Below are positions 1 to 6,106 of a stretch of 7,953 bases of DNA, piece by piece. The DNA comes from Desulfobulbaceae bacterium (GTDB lineage Bacteria > Desulfobacterota > Desulfobulbia > Desulfobulbales > Desulfobulbaceae): NCBI GenBank assembly GCA_030633145.1, contig DAOVTM010000182.1, positions 1 through 7,953 of the forward strand, written 5' to 3'. Below the pieces are notes generated by a model, which saw nothing but the letters and a program-made list of their open reading frames with translations, had not been told where the DNA came from and made no database searches. A program made the position numbers and the translations under genes. Positions within the stretch are counted from its first letter, which is position 1, and every line of letters starts with the position of its first letter.

Positions 1-255
1 GGATTTCACTCCCAATACTCAGGGAGCATATCCAATGACCACGACTATACATTTTTCGGAGTTCAATACAGACCCTGCATTCTTGATTCACCTGGCTTCG
101 GACTCCCGTTACCGGGTTTGCCCTCAGGTTTCACTACTGCCCTGCTGGATAGGCTTTGGGCAGATGGGAATTGAGCATACTGCTCTCACCCACTGGGTAA
201 CATTAACCAATTTCATCCCTTTTAAGGGAATCCCGAGGTTCCGAGCTTAGCTCGG
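1..255. repeat. Repeat-like stretch with two hairpins, possibly the end of a mobile element
   Basis: A plus-strand reading frame (35-250, 71 residues) could be translated here, including the phrase SRYRVCPQVSLLPC. I recall near-identical peptides predicted many times over in delta- and gammaproteobacterial genomes, which suggests an interspersed element rather than a normal gene. That is recollection and was not checked. Two inverted repeats are visible: TCCCTT-TT-AAGGGA at 216-229, and the near-perfect 7-1-7 palindrome CCGAGCT-T-AGCTCGG at 241-255. The second could be an element terminus or a weak terminator. No transposase is seen, though the window starts here and one could lie to the left. 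I do not call the reading frame a gene. Confidence 0.3.
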
Positions 256-271
256 CGCGAGGAGTGCCTTG

Positions 272-858
272 TTATGCGCTCCATAGTGGTGTTCCTCGCT
301 GCGTCAGGATGCTTTTCCCGAGAAAGTCAAATAGTTGCTCGGCGAACCTCAGGGTTTCATAGTGAATTGGTTTTTCGTCACCGGATTCATACACTCTATT
401 CCATTTCCAGTTTTCGACAGCGTGTATTTACCGACCACGCATACGGATACCACATCGTTTGCCTCATGCATCCAATCTTTGAGCGTATCAACTGCAACGG
501 AATTGTCGAAGGCAATGATGACACGTGGAATTTTGATGTTCACATTTGGTGGCGGCGGTGGCCACGTTGTTAGCTCAAGCACGTTCAAGGCCGCGCGATC
601 GTCGGTAAGTTTTGCGAGGTGCGTAGTCTTTAACGTAGTAGATTTGATTTCAGCTGTAAGATGAACCGCTTCAACTGGGACGATTGCTACGGCATCAGTC
701 ATGACCATGGACGGGAGTGCGTGATCGTTCTTAACAATGAAATCAGTTTGTCAACTCACTCGCCCCTTGGCATCGCAGATGATACCTGATGTTATACTGA
801 GGCTTGGGGGAGTCAAGGCACTGAGGAAGTCAATCGGGATTTGTTCCCGAAGTTGGCC
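272..858 (-). pseudogene. Degenerate DUF6602-like (PD-(D/E)XK-type) nuclease gene
   Basis: Reading the minus strand from about 858 gives a continuous protein-like sequence: LREQIPIDFLSAL, SITSGIICDAKG, then QTDFIVKND, VPVEAVHLTAEIKST and PRVIIAFDNSV. The order (an Asp in a hydrophobic strand, then a Glu-Ile-Lys strand) fits a PD-(D/E)XK nuclease core. The wording resembles DUF6602 proteins, which often sit near defence genes; the family name is from memory. Two lesions are visible. A TGA at 751-753 stands where a CGA Arg would restore S-R-Q-T-D-F. A frameshift near 398-410 is followed by a better-fitting frame (HYETLRFAEQLFDFLG, RGTPLWSA) ending in TAA at 272-274. The N-terminus is missing where a speD fragment begins. 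The intact stretch is 349-708. Almost certainly non-functional. Confidence 0.5.
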
Positions 859-1031
859 AACTGTGGCCGCACACCTGGCCGGAACACGGCTATGCGGCGG
901 TTGATCTCTTTATCTGTACCAGCAGGGAAGACCCTGGTCTGGCCGTTCAACATTTACAAATGGTTTTGCAGGCTGATCAGGTTTCCGTGACTGAGATTAA
1001 ACGTGGAATTATAGCTGGACAGGATAAATGA
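849..1031 (+). pseudogene. speD: C-terminal fragment of S-adenosylmethionine decarboxylase
   Basis: Sixty codons are open up to TGA at 1029-1031. They read HTWPEHGYAAVDLF, then a short helix-forming stretch and VSVTEIKRGI. This matches the C-terminal part of bacterial SpeD, where a typical phrase is H-T-W-P-E-x-G-Y-A-A-V-D followed by a E-x-K-R-G tail. SpeD makes decarboxylated S-adenosylmethionine for spermidine synthesis and cleaves itself at a Glu-Ser site to form its pyruvoyl group. That Ser-His segment should lie just before H-T-W-P-E, but here it reads V-G-Q-L-W-P, so the catalytic site and the N-terminal part are gone. No start codon or ribosome site precedes it. The left edge fuses to the nuclease-like remnant and the right edge overlaps the tail of the small partner gene. 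A fragment with no expected activity. Confidence 0.6.
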
Positions 1032-1340
1032 ATGACGTTCCTTCCTCGTAGGATTAACCCGGTGTCATCCTTGAATTTTTGAATATTGCTTGCCTGACCG
1101 GAGTAAACCGTCACATCTACTTTCCATTGTGCCATCGGTTCTTACAATTTCTACGCAATGATCAATCGCATAAAATTCTACTGATTCCTGCTTGGGATTA
1201 TGAATAATTGCAATCCATTTTAAGGGATTATCTTCTTCTATATAGGCTGGGATATGGGGTGGAGGTGGATCATCACAGATCCCAAAACGAGTACTGTCTG
1301 ATTCTGTTTTGCATCGTTTCTGATTTTTTTTTATCTGCAT
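1025..1340 (-). pseudogene. Small partner gene of the AAA ATPase, internally deleted
   Basis: The gene starts at ATG 1338-1340, overlapping the end of the ATPase gene by 10 nt, which is typical of a translationally coupled pair. An open frame of 91 residues ends at 1065. It carries GICDDPPPPHIPAYIEEDNP, KWIAIIHNPK, FYAIDHCVEIVRTDG and ESRCDGLL. I recall full-length relatives beside this ATPase type that continue past C-D-G with a V-E-L-K-like strand, suggesting a nuclease-type core. That part is absent here. In another frame (about 1025-1087) the typical tail reappears as NIQKFKDDTGLILRGRNVIHL. The simplest reading is an internal deletion that also shifted the frame. The function of the intact family is unknown to me; a defence role is inferred from the company it keeps. 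Confidence 0.5.
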
Positions 1341-2070
1341 TTCTCTTCGATTTCCATTAATTGTATAAACAAATCATTTGACCCGGAGAGAAATTGATTG
1401 AGCAGGTTGTCGTCCGATGGCAGGCCATTATAATCGGATAGCCGATGGATGTCGCCAGTTTCATTGATTTGGTAAATTGAAACGGTCTCCGGGGGTATGG
1501 TTGACTTCAAAGGAACTATATCAGATAACTCTTTAAGCATTTGTTGACTGTTTTCATTGCGATGAATTTTTGCTTTCACCTGATCGGCCTTAATTGCCAA
1601 GGTCAAATAGTTGATTAAATAAGGGCTATGCGTTGTTATAATAAGCTTGTTATCAGCTACATCATTTGTTGATCGTAACAACTCAAAAAGTATCTCTTTT
1701 TGAGAAATTGGGTACAGGTTCAACTCCGGCTCTTCAACAATATTCAAAAAACAGCTATATTTGAAGCGGGCTGAGAGTTTCTCCAGCAGCACGCTTCGTA
1801 CCTCTTCAGTAATGTTTTTATTGCTGTAAATTTTATCAATTCCCCTGCAAATTTTCTTTTCTTCATCAACGTTGATTTTTTTATGGGTGGAATTGCTGTT
1901 CTGTTTGATTATATCCGTTAAATATTTTGTAACGAGGAATAATGGAACAAGGGCTTGAAACCCGCTTGACGCTTTCAGTAATTCAATTGTATAATCCTGA
2001 CCCTTTAACCAGGATGTTGAATTTTGTTTCTGATACTCAAAAGAAACACCCCCTACCGGAAGTTCTATTT

Positions 2071-2100
2071 TGCTCTTTAACTGCTCTTTAACTGCTCTTT
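2071..2100. repeat. 11-bp tandem duplication in the ATPase gene (2 full copies plus 8 nt)
   Basis: The unit TGCTCTTTAAC occurs at 2071-2081 and 2082-2092, followed by TGCTCTTT at 2093-2100. On the coding (minus) strand the second copy puts a TAA straight after K-E-Q-L-K-S-S. Removing one unit restores K-E-Q-L-K-S-K-I-E-L and joins the upstream and downstream reading frames. Confidence 0.9.
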
Positions 2101-2301
2101 GGCATTCTCATATTCCTCTAAAAAAGTATATAATGGTAGTGGAAGTCGTTTGATCATATCCGGCCTGTCAACTGTACTGACAAAGTTACGCTCTGCCGGG
2201 ACATACATTATCTTGGGAAACTTGTACGCTGAACCCTGCTCTACCTTTGTCAAAGTAAGCTGTGATTTTTGGTATGTGATCGTATAAGCTTTTCCTATGT
2301 A

Positions 2302-2323
2302 TTGTATCACAGTTGTATCACAG
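2302..2323. repeat. 11-bp tandem duplication in the ATPase gene (2 exact copies)
   Basis: TTGTATCACAG occurs twice back to back (2302-2312 and 2313-2323). On the coding strand the extra copy turns D-N-S-V-I-Q-Y-I-G-K into D-N-S-V-I-Q-L-stop. Removing one copy restores the frame into the next segment. Confidence 0.9.
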
Positions 2324-2724
2324 AATTATCACTAAGATAATCTCTGATACCCTGGTAGTCCAATTCCTCTTTAAAACGATTTAAACTGGTTAGATGACTT
2401 TCTGTAAAGTCTCCTCTGACCAGTGCTTTCTCGATCCAGCTAACAGTTGAAAAAACCTTGGCAATTGTGCTTTTACCACTTCCCTGACTGCCCGTGAATA
2501 GCGTGACTCCTGTAAAATTAATGAAACCTTCGTTGGCATCAAAGCCGTTTTTTACAGAGCCGACATTTTGTATTTTTAGTCTAACCATAGTATGTGTTGC
2601 ACAGTTAAATTCGCTATTATCGGTGTTTATGCCCATTTTCAAGACGAATATTCTAATCGCATAATAAGTAAAGAGCAAATATAAACCTATAGTTTTTTGA
2701 TTTATAAATCCGACGGAACTGTCT

Positions 2725-2820
2725 GGTTCCCATAGACGGAGTCTCGCAGGCTCGCTTACCTCCTGCGTGGGAACCTCGAATGACCGCTCCAGCGGTCTCA
2801 CCACGACAGACGGAGTGGTG
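2725..2820. repeat. REP/MITE-like hairpin element
   Basis: Three stem-loops stand side by side. GGTTCCCA (2725-2732) and CGCAGG (2745-2750) pair with CCTGCGTGGGAACC (2762-2775); the left arm carries a 12-nt insertion, TAGACGGAGTCT. GACCGCT-CC-AGCGGTC lies at 2782-2797. CACCAC pairs with GTGGTG across 2799-2820. Sequences of the type 'gagaccgctggagcggtc…gtgggaacc' are familiar to me as multi-copy intergenic repeats in sulfur-cycle proteobacteria; copy number in this genome is not checked. The element lies just upstream of the ATPase gene. The rest of 2589-2966 holds only a doubtful minus-strand frame (2973 down to about 2810, starting M-S-S-L-K-N-E-P-V-L-T) that I cannot assign and that runs into the repeat. 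Confidence 0.6.
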
Positions 2821-2966
2821 CGAAAATGTCTCGTCTAAAGTTGGTAGCCGCTGATTCCAATGTACAAGGGTGAGCTGAACAGGTAATTCCTCATTATACT
2901 CCCCTTTTGTATCTTTTGTCCAATACGTAAAACAGAGTGAAGTAAGTACTGGTTCATTTTTTAAAC

Positions 2967-2994
2967 TTGACAAATATTTTATAAAAATTAGTAT
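2967..2994 (+). promoter_or_regulatory. Promoter of the arsR-permease-hgcAB operon
   Basis: A perfect -35 TTGACA (2967-2972) is followed, after 16 nt, by TAGTAT (2989-2994), four of six bases of the -10 consensus. The spacer is AT-rich. Transcription would start around 3000-3003, giving a leader of about 65 nt before the chosen arsR start. The -10 box touches the operator, so a bound repressor would block polymerase. Confidence 0.6.
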
Positions 2995-3015
2995 GTGAAC
3001 AAATGATCAGATATT
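2990..3015 (+). promoter_or_regulatory. SmtB/ArsR-type 12-2-12 operator
   Basis: The inverted repeat has the core TGAACA-AA-TGATCA (2996-3009). Taking 12-base arms (2990-3001 and 3004-3015), 9 of 12 positions are complementary. The geometry and wording closely resemble the SmtB-family operator, whose core is TGAACA-NN-TATTCA followed by GATATT. Here TGATCA is also followed by GATATT. It overlaps the end of the -10 box and the likely transcription start, which suits autoregulation by the ArsR protein encoded just downstream. Confidence 0.65.
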
Positions 3016-3066
3016 AATTTTTGACTATTGAGAACTACCAGTGAACCAATGAAACAGGATCTCCCC

Positions 3067-3429
3067 ATGCAAAACGAACAGTGTGACTGCCGCTGCATCC
3101 ATCAGGAACGAGTAGATGCTGCCATAGAACACGCCTTACCCCAGAGAGAGAATGAACAGACAGCTACCCTGTTCAAGGCCATGGGAGATCCCAATCGGCT
3201 GCGCATTCTCTGGGCCTTGGATCACGGGGAGATGTGTGTCTGTGACCTGGCCCGGTTTGTCGAGGTCAGCGAATCAGCGGTCAGCCATCAGCTACGCCAA
3301 CTGCGCCAACTACAGTTGGTGAGCAATCGCCGCCAGGGGTCGATCCTCTATTACCGGCTCAACGACGACCATGTCAGCAGTCTCATCCATCTTGCCCTTG
3401 AACATCTGAGAGCGGAAAAAAATATCTGA
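3067..3429 (+). CDS. ArsR/SmtB-family metal-sensing transcriptional repressor
   Basis: A cytoplasmic winged helix-turn-helix dimer that should bind the operator upstream and leave it on binding metal or metalloid. From ATG 3067 it is 120 residues, normal for the family. AGGA at 3056-3059, 7 nt upstream, favours this start; longer in-frame starts at TTG 3028 and ATG 3049 lack a good ribosome site. Family marks are FKAMGDPNRLRIL, then EMCVCDLA, the recognition helix SESAVSHQLRQLRQ and the wing GSILYYRL. Two candidate metal sites are visible. One is CadC-like (alpha-3N): C6, C8 and C10 in C-D-C-R-C with C57 and C59 of C-V-C-D-L. The other is SmtB-like in the last helix (D100, H102, H113, with the usual final Glu shifted by one). 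First gene of the hgc operon. The inducer (Hg, As, Cd or Zn) cannot be read from sequence. Confidence 0.93.
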   Translation: MQNEQCDCRCIHQERVDAAIEHALPQRENEQTATLFKAMGDPNRLRILWALDHGEMCVCDLARFVEVSESAVSHQLRQLRQLQLVSNRRQGSILYYRLNDDHVSSLIHLALEHLRAEKNI

Positions 3430-3439
3430 GAGCGAAAAA
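3404..3439 (+). repeat. 20-bp imperfect tandem duplication at the arsR/permease junction
   Basis: ATCTGAGAGCG followed by an A-run occurs at 3404-3423 and again from 3424. The second copy supplies the arsR stop codon (TGA 3427-3429) and the GAGAG ribosome site (3428-3432) for the permease, 7 nt before its ATG. The duplication seems to have created the present 10-nt gene junction. Confidence 0.75.
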
Positions 3440-4576
3440 ATGTTTGATTTTATCTATACTATGCTTCTTGCCTCCTGGAATATGTTACAGCTGGCCTCAA
3501 TTTATATCCTCTTAGGCTTGCTGGTCGGCGGCCTGCTGAAGATGTTTCTATCCCCGGCCTATGTGGCAGCCCACCTGGGACAGGGGCGGTTCAGTTCCGT
3601 GTTTAAGGCGGCTCTGCTGGGCATCCCCATTCCGCTCTGCTCCTGCGGTGTGTTACCTGCTGCGATCTTGCTCAAGAAACAGGGTGCCAATAATGGGGCC
3701 ACCACCGCCTTTTTGATCTCTACCCCGGAATCAGGGGTGGACTCCATCTCCATTACCTGGGCTTTGCTTGATCCCATCATGACCGTTGCCCGGCCCGTAT
3801 CCGCATTTATTTCCGCCTTTGTTGCCGGTTGTGCGGAGAATTTCTTTAATCCACCGAATACAAATATACAGGCCAGTCCTGATTTGAGCTGTTCTATAGA
3901 CAACTGCTGTGACGGCAGCGACTGTCCGCCCGACGAACATAAAAAACATAAAAAGCACCACAGCCTGCTGGAAAAACTACGCATTGGAACCAGGTATGCG
4001 GCAACTGACCTCTGGGCGGATCTTGCGGGCTGGTTTTTCATTGGTATCCTGCTTGCCGGGTTGATCAGTGTGCTGGTACCCGACGCAGTGATCGCCCGCT
4101 ATCTGGGTGGAGGCCTAAGCTCCATGCTGCTGATGCTCACCTTTGGTATTCCGCTCTATATCTGCGCCACCGCCTCAACGCCCATTGCCGCCGCCTTTAT
4201 AATGAAGGGGGTGAGTCCGGGAACCGCCCTGGTCTTCCTCCTGGTCGGCCCGGCTACTAATGTGACCTCTCTTTCCGTGCTGATCGGCCTGCTGGGCAAA
4301 CGGGCTACGGCCCTGTACCTGCTGTCCATTGCGGTTGTCAGCGTACTCTGCGGCCTGGCAGTGGATGCGCTGTATATGGCTCTTGGGATTTCCGCTGTTG
4401 CCGCAGTTGGTCAGGCTGCTGAAGTCCTGCCCGGCTGGTTGATGACCGCTGCTGCCCTGCTGTTGCTCGTTCTCTCAATCCGTCCGATTTCCGCAATCGT
4501 GATGGGCTGGTTTGGCAGGGGAGACGACTGTGGATGCGGCAGTTCAAGTAAAACCGGAGGGTTGACGCAGTTATGA
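3440..4576 (+). CDS. DUF318/ArsP-type permease with Cys/His-rich loop (SO_0444-like)
   Basis: A 378-residue inner-membrane protein with about eight to ten hydrophobic segments in two halves. Signature motifs of the DUF318/ArsP_1 permease family are present: GIPIPLCSCGVLP (C67, C69) and STPESGVDS in the first half, then FGIPLYICATASTPIAAAFI (C242) and LVGPATNVTS in the second. The family includes ArsP, which exports trivalent methylated arsenic, and the SO_0444 group annotated as Cu/Zn efflux. The loop between the halves (about 141-180) is rich in metal ligands: C151, C156, C157, C162 and H167, H170, H173, H174. C364 and C366 lie at the C-terminus. It follows arsR by 10 nt and overlaps hgcA by ATGA, so it is co-transcribed. 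Efflux of Hg(II), methylmercury or another thiophilic metal is an inference from position. Confidence 0.9.
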   Translation: MFDFIYTMLLASWNMLQLASIYILLGLLVGGLLKMFLSPAYVAAHLGQGRFSSVFKAALLGIPIPLCSCGVLPAAILLKKQGANNGATTAFLISTPESGVDSISITWALLDPIMTVARPVSAFISAFVAGCAENFFNPPNTNIQASPDLSCSIDNCCDGSDCPPDEHKKHKKHHSLLEKLRIGTRYAATDLWADLAGWFFIGILLAGLISVLVPDAVIARYLGGGLSSMLLMLTFGIPLYICATASTPIAAAFIMKGVSPGTALVFLLVGPATNVTSLSVLIGLLGKRATALYLLSIAVVSVLCGLAVDALYMALGISAVAAVGQAAEVLPGWLMTAAALLLLVLSIRPISAIVMGWFGRGDDCGCGSSSKTGGLTQL

Positions 4577-5685
4577 GTACCCAGATAACCATCCTCCCTA
4601 TGGCAAAAGCGGTGCCTGAAGGAGCTGGGAAATTTTCTCTCCCCTCTCCAAATCAGTCCTTTGTCCTTGATACCATTGCAACCGCAGTGGGCGAGGTGGC
4701 ACGGGTTGGCTCAACCCTGACCGCAAAGGAGAGGCGTGGCCATTATCTGGTGCGCTGGAACATAGGTCGGGATAATTTCACTGTGGAACCAGGACTCTAC
4801 GCCCTGGGCGAGCCGGATAGAACCAGCCATGTGCTGGTGACTGCCAACTACAAGATGACCTTTGATCTGCTCCGCCGGGAAATGGCAGGTCGATCACTCT
4901 GGATACTGGTGCTTGATACCAGGGGGATCAATGTCTGGTGTGCTGCCGGTGAGGGAACCTTTGGCACTGAGGAGCTGCTTGATCGTATCCAGGCCTCACG
5001 GCTGCAAGAGGTGGTGGAGCATAGAAAACTGATTGTTCCTCAGCTGGGAGCAACCGGAGTTGCCGCCTTTGAGGTGAAAAAACACAGCGGTTTTTCCGTT
5101 CAATACGGCCCGGTAATGCTGCAAGATCTGCCTACCTACCTGGATAACGGTTGCAGGGCAACAGCAGAAATGCGATTGAAGAATTTCCCTTTCCGGGAAC
5201 GGCTGGTCTTGATTCCCGTAGATATTACGCTGGCTCTCAAGCAGGGTATTCCGGTTATGCTGCTCTTTTTCCTGGTCGCTGGTTTTGCCGGGAACGGTAC
5301 GTTTTTGCAGGCTGCAATTTTTCATGGTCTGCCGCCTTCCCTGGCTCTGCTCACAGGGATTTCGGCTGGGGCAATCGTTGTTCCCCTTCTCCTGCCTTGG
5401 ATTCCCGGTCGGGCCTTCAGCGTTAAAGGGGGTCTGTGCGGGCTGGTTCTCTTTGTCCTGCTGTTCGTTGTATCAGGGGGCATCAATATGGATTATACTT
5501 TCCTGGAAAAGAGTTCCTGGCTGCTCATCACCCTGGCTGTCGCCTCCTGGTTTGGCATGGCCTTTACTGGAGCCTCAACCTTTACTTCGCTTAATGGCGT
5601 TAAAAAAGAGATGCTGCTGGCTATGCCAGTGCAGTTTCTCGCCCTGCTCAGTGGTTTCGGCCTCTGGGTGGCAGGAATACTATGA
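4573..5685 (+). CDS. hgcA: HgcA, corrinoid methyltransferase of mercury methylation
   Basis: HgcA carries a methyl group on a corrinoid and gives it to Hg(II), forming methylmercury. The soluble N-terminal half (about 35-215) is the corrinoid domain related to the iron-sulfur corrinoid protein of the acetyl-CoA pathway (VLVTANYKMTFDLLRRE, ILVLDTRGINVWCAA). It contains the diagnostic cap helix N-V-W-C-A-A-G at 120-126, with C123 expected to bind cobalt. The C-terminal half has five membrane helices (about 224-242, 246-275, 285-302, 314-333, 347-369), as the family requires. At 370 residues it is some 30 longer than the best-known homolog, at the N-terminus. The oddity is E127 (codon GAG 4951-4953) where the motif normally has Lys. 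The start overlaps the permease stop (ATGA); GGAGG lies 12 nt upstream, a long spacing. The stop overlaps hgcB. Confidence 0.96.
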   Translation: MSTQITILPMAKAVPEGAGKFSLPSPNQSFVLDTIATAVGEVARVGSTLTAKERRGHYLVRWNIGRDNFTVEPGLYALGEPDRTSHVLVTANYKMTFDLLRREMAGRSLWILVLDTRGINVWCAAGEGTFGTEELLDRIQASRLQEVVEHRKLIVPQLGATGVAAFEVKKHSGFSVQYGPVMLQDLPTYLDNGCRATAEMRLKNFPFRERLVLIPVDITLALKQGIPVMLLFFLVAGFAGNGTFLQAAIFHGLPPSLALLTGISAGAIVVPLLLPWIPGRAFSVKGGLCGLVLFVLLFVVSGGINMDYTFLEKSSWLLITLAVASWFGMAFTGASTFTSLNGVKKEMLLAMPVQFLALLSGFGLWVAGIL

Positions 5686-5951
5686 GAACATATCGTTATC
5701 TGGAGGATGTGGTCACCCTGGAATGTGATCTGGAAAAATGTATCGGCTGCGCTATGTGTACGGTGGTCTGTCCGCATGCGGTGTTCAGGATCGAAAAAAA
5801 AAAGGCGGTCATGGAGCATCGCAACCTGTGCATGGAATGCGGTGCCTGTATGCAGAACTGTCCCACCGGGGCAATTACGGTGGAGGCCGGCGAGGGGTGT
5901 GTACGGGGGATAATAAACGAGCTGCTGGGGATTGAGGGGCCGTGTTGTTGA
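5682..5951 (+). CDS. hgcB: HgcB, dicluster ferredoxin of mercury methylation
   Basis: An 89-residue ferredoxin with two 4Fe-4S motifs: C20, C23, C26, C30 (CIGCAMCTVVCP) and C50, C53, C56, C60 (CMECGACMQNCP). C73 and the terminal pair C88-C89 also match HgcB, where these cysteines are needed in addition to the clusters. The protein ends exactly after the Cys pair, as in known HgcB. Its role is to reduce the corrinoid of HgcA to Co(I); the extra cysteines are thought to bind Hg(II) and pass it on. The start overlaps the hgcA stop (ATGA), with AGGAA a few bases upstream. All key residues are present. The gene looks fully functional, but a toxin remnant begins at once after its stop, and no terminator is visible downstream. 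Confidence 0.97.
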   Translation: MRTYRYLEDVVTLECDLEKCIGCAMCTVVCPHAVFRIEKKKAVMEHRNLCMECGACMQNCPTGAITVEAGEGCVRGIINELLGIEGPCC

Positions 5952-6096
5952 TTTCAAAATAACCAGTAAAGAGTACAATGGCATCCAGGGTAACTGGAAA
6001 TACAAGGTGTCGGGTAATGATATTGACGGTGATGAAGGGATCATTGTAACTGCCATTCTGACAGCACAAAGCCAATTAATTATTACTGTATTTTGA
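5944..6096 (+). pseudogene. C-terminal half of a DUF4258-type toxin
   Basis: Fifty codons ending at TGA 6094-6096 read DFKITSKEYN, GNWKYKVSGNDIDGDEG, then IIVTAIL and LIITVF. This resembles the C-terminal strands of DUF4258 proteins of the small-toxin type (G-x-W-K-Y-x-V-x-G-x-D-x-D-G, then hydrophobic strands ending in T-V). Such toxins are usually followed by a zinc-finger YgiT/MqsA antitoxin, as happens here 10 nt downstream, which supports the call. There is no start codon or ribosome site, and the first half, which should hold the H-x-x-x-R-M-x-x-R helix, is absent. The readable part begins at the hgcB stop, in another frame, so the hgc operon end and the toxin were joined by a rearrangement. 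Not expected to make an active toxin. Confidence 0.55.
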
Positions 6097-6106
6097 CAGG
6101 TAAAAA

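Larger units (their letters stand above)
1331..2588 (-). pseudogene. AAA15/ABC-type ATPase broken by two 11-bp tandem duplications
   Basis: Starting at ATG 2586-2588 (MVRLKIQNVG) and skipping one copy of each 11-bp duplication (2302-2323 and 2071-2100) gives a seamless 411-residue protein ending at TAA 1331-1333. Landmarks on that repaired protein are a Walker A P-loop GSQGSGKS at 33-40, YVPAERN near 125-131, a signature-like ASSGFQALVPL, a Walker B FLNIVEEPELNLYP with E278/E279, and the switch histidine in TTHSPYLI (H313). This is the OLD/RecF-like AAA15/AAA21 ATPase layout, used by many defence systems. No membrane segment is seen. As it stands translation would stop after about 93 residues, so the gene is off unless a duplication reverts. 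A start at 2636-2638 is possible but less family-like. No clear ribosome site was found. Confidence 0.75.

Noticed and set aside
2588..2804. Longer N-terminus for the ATPase, starting near 2804
   Set aside because: The added residues translate the hairpin repeat; MVRLKIQNVG at 2588 is a normal family start.
3559..4041. Long minus-strand open frames opposite the permease and hgcA
   Set aside because: They are antisense to genes with clear family motifs and have no protein-like motifs or ribosome sites of their own.
5952..6106. Transcription terminator after hgcB
   Set aside because: Only short AT-rich palindromes such as AATTAATT are present, with no GC stem and T-run.
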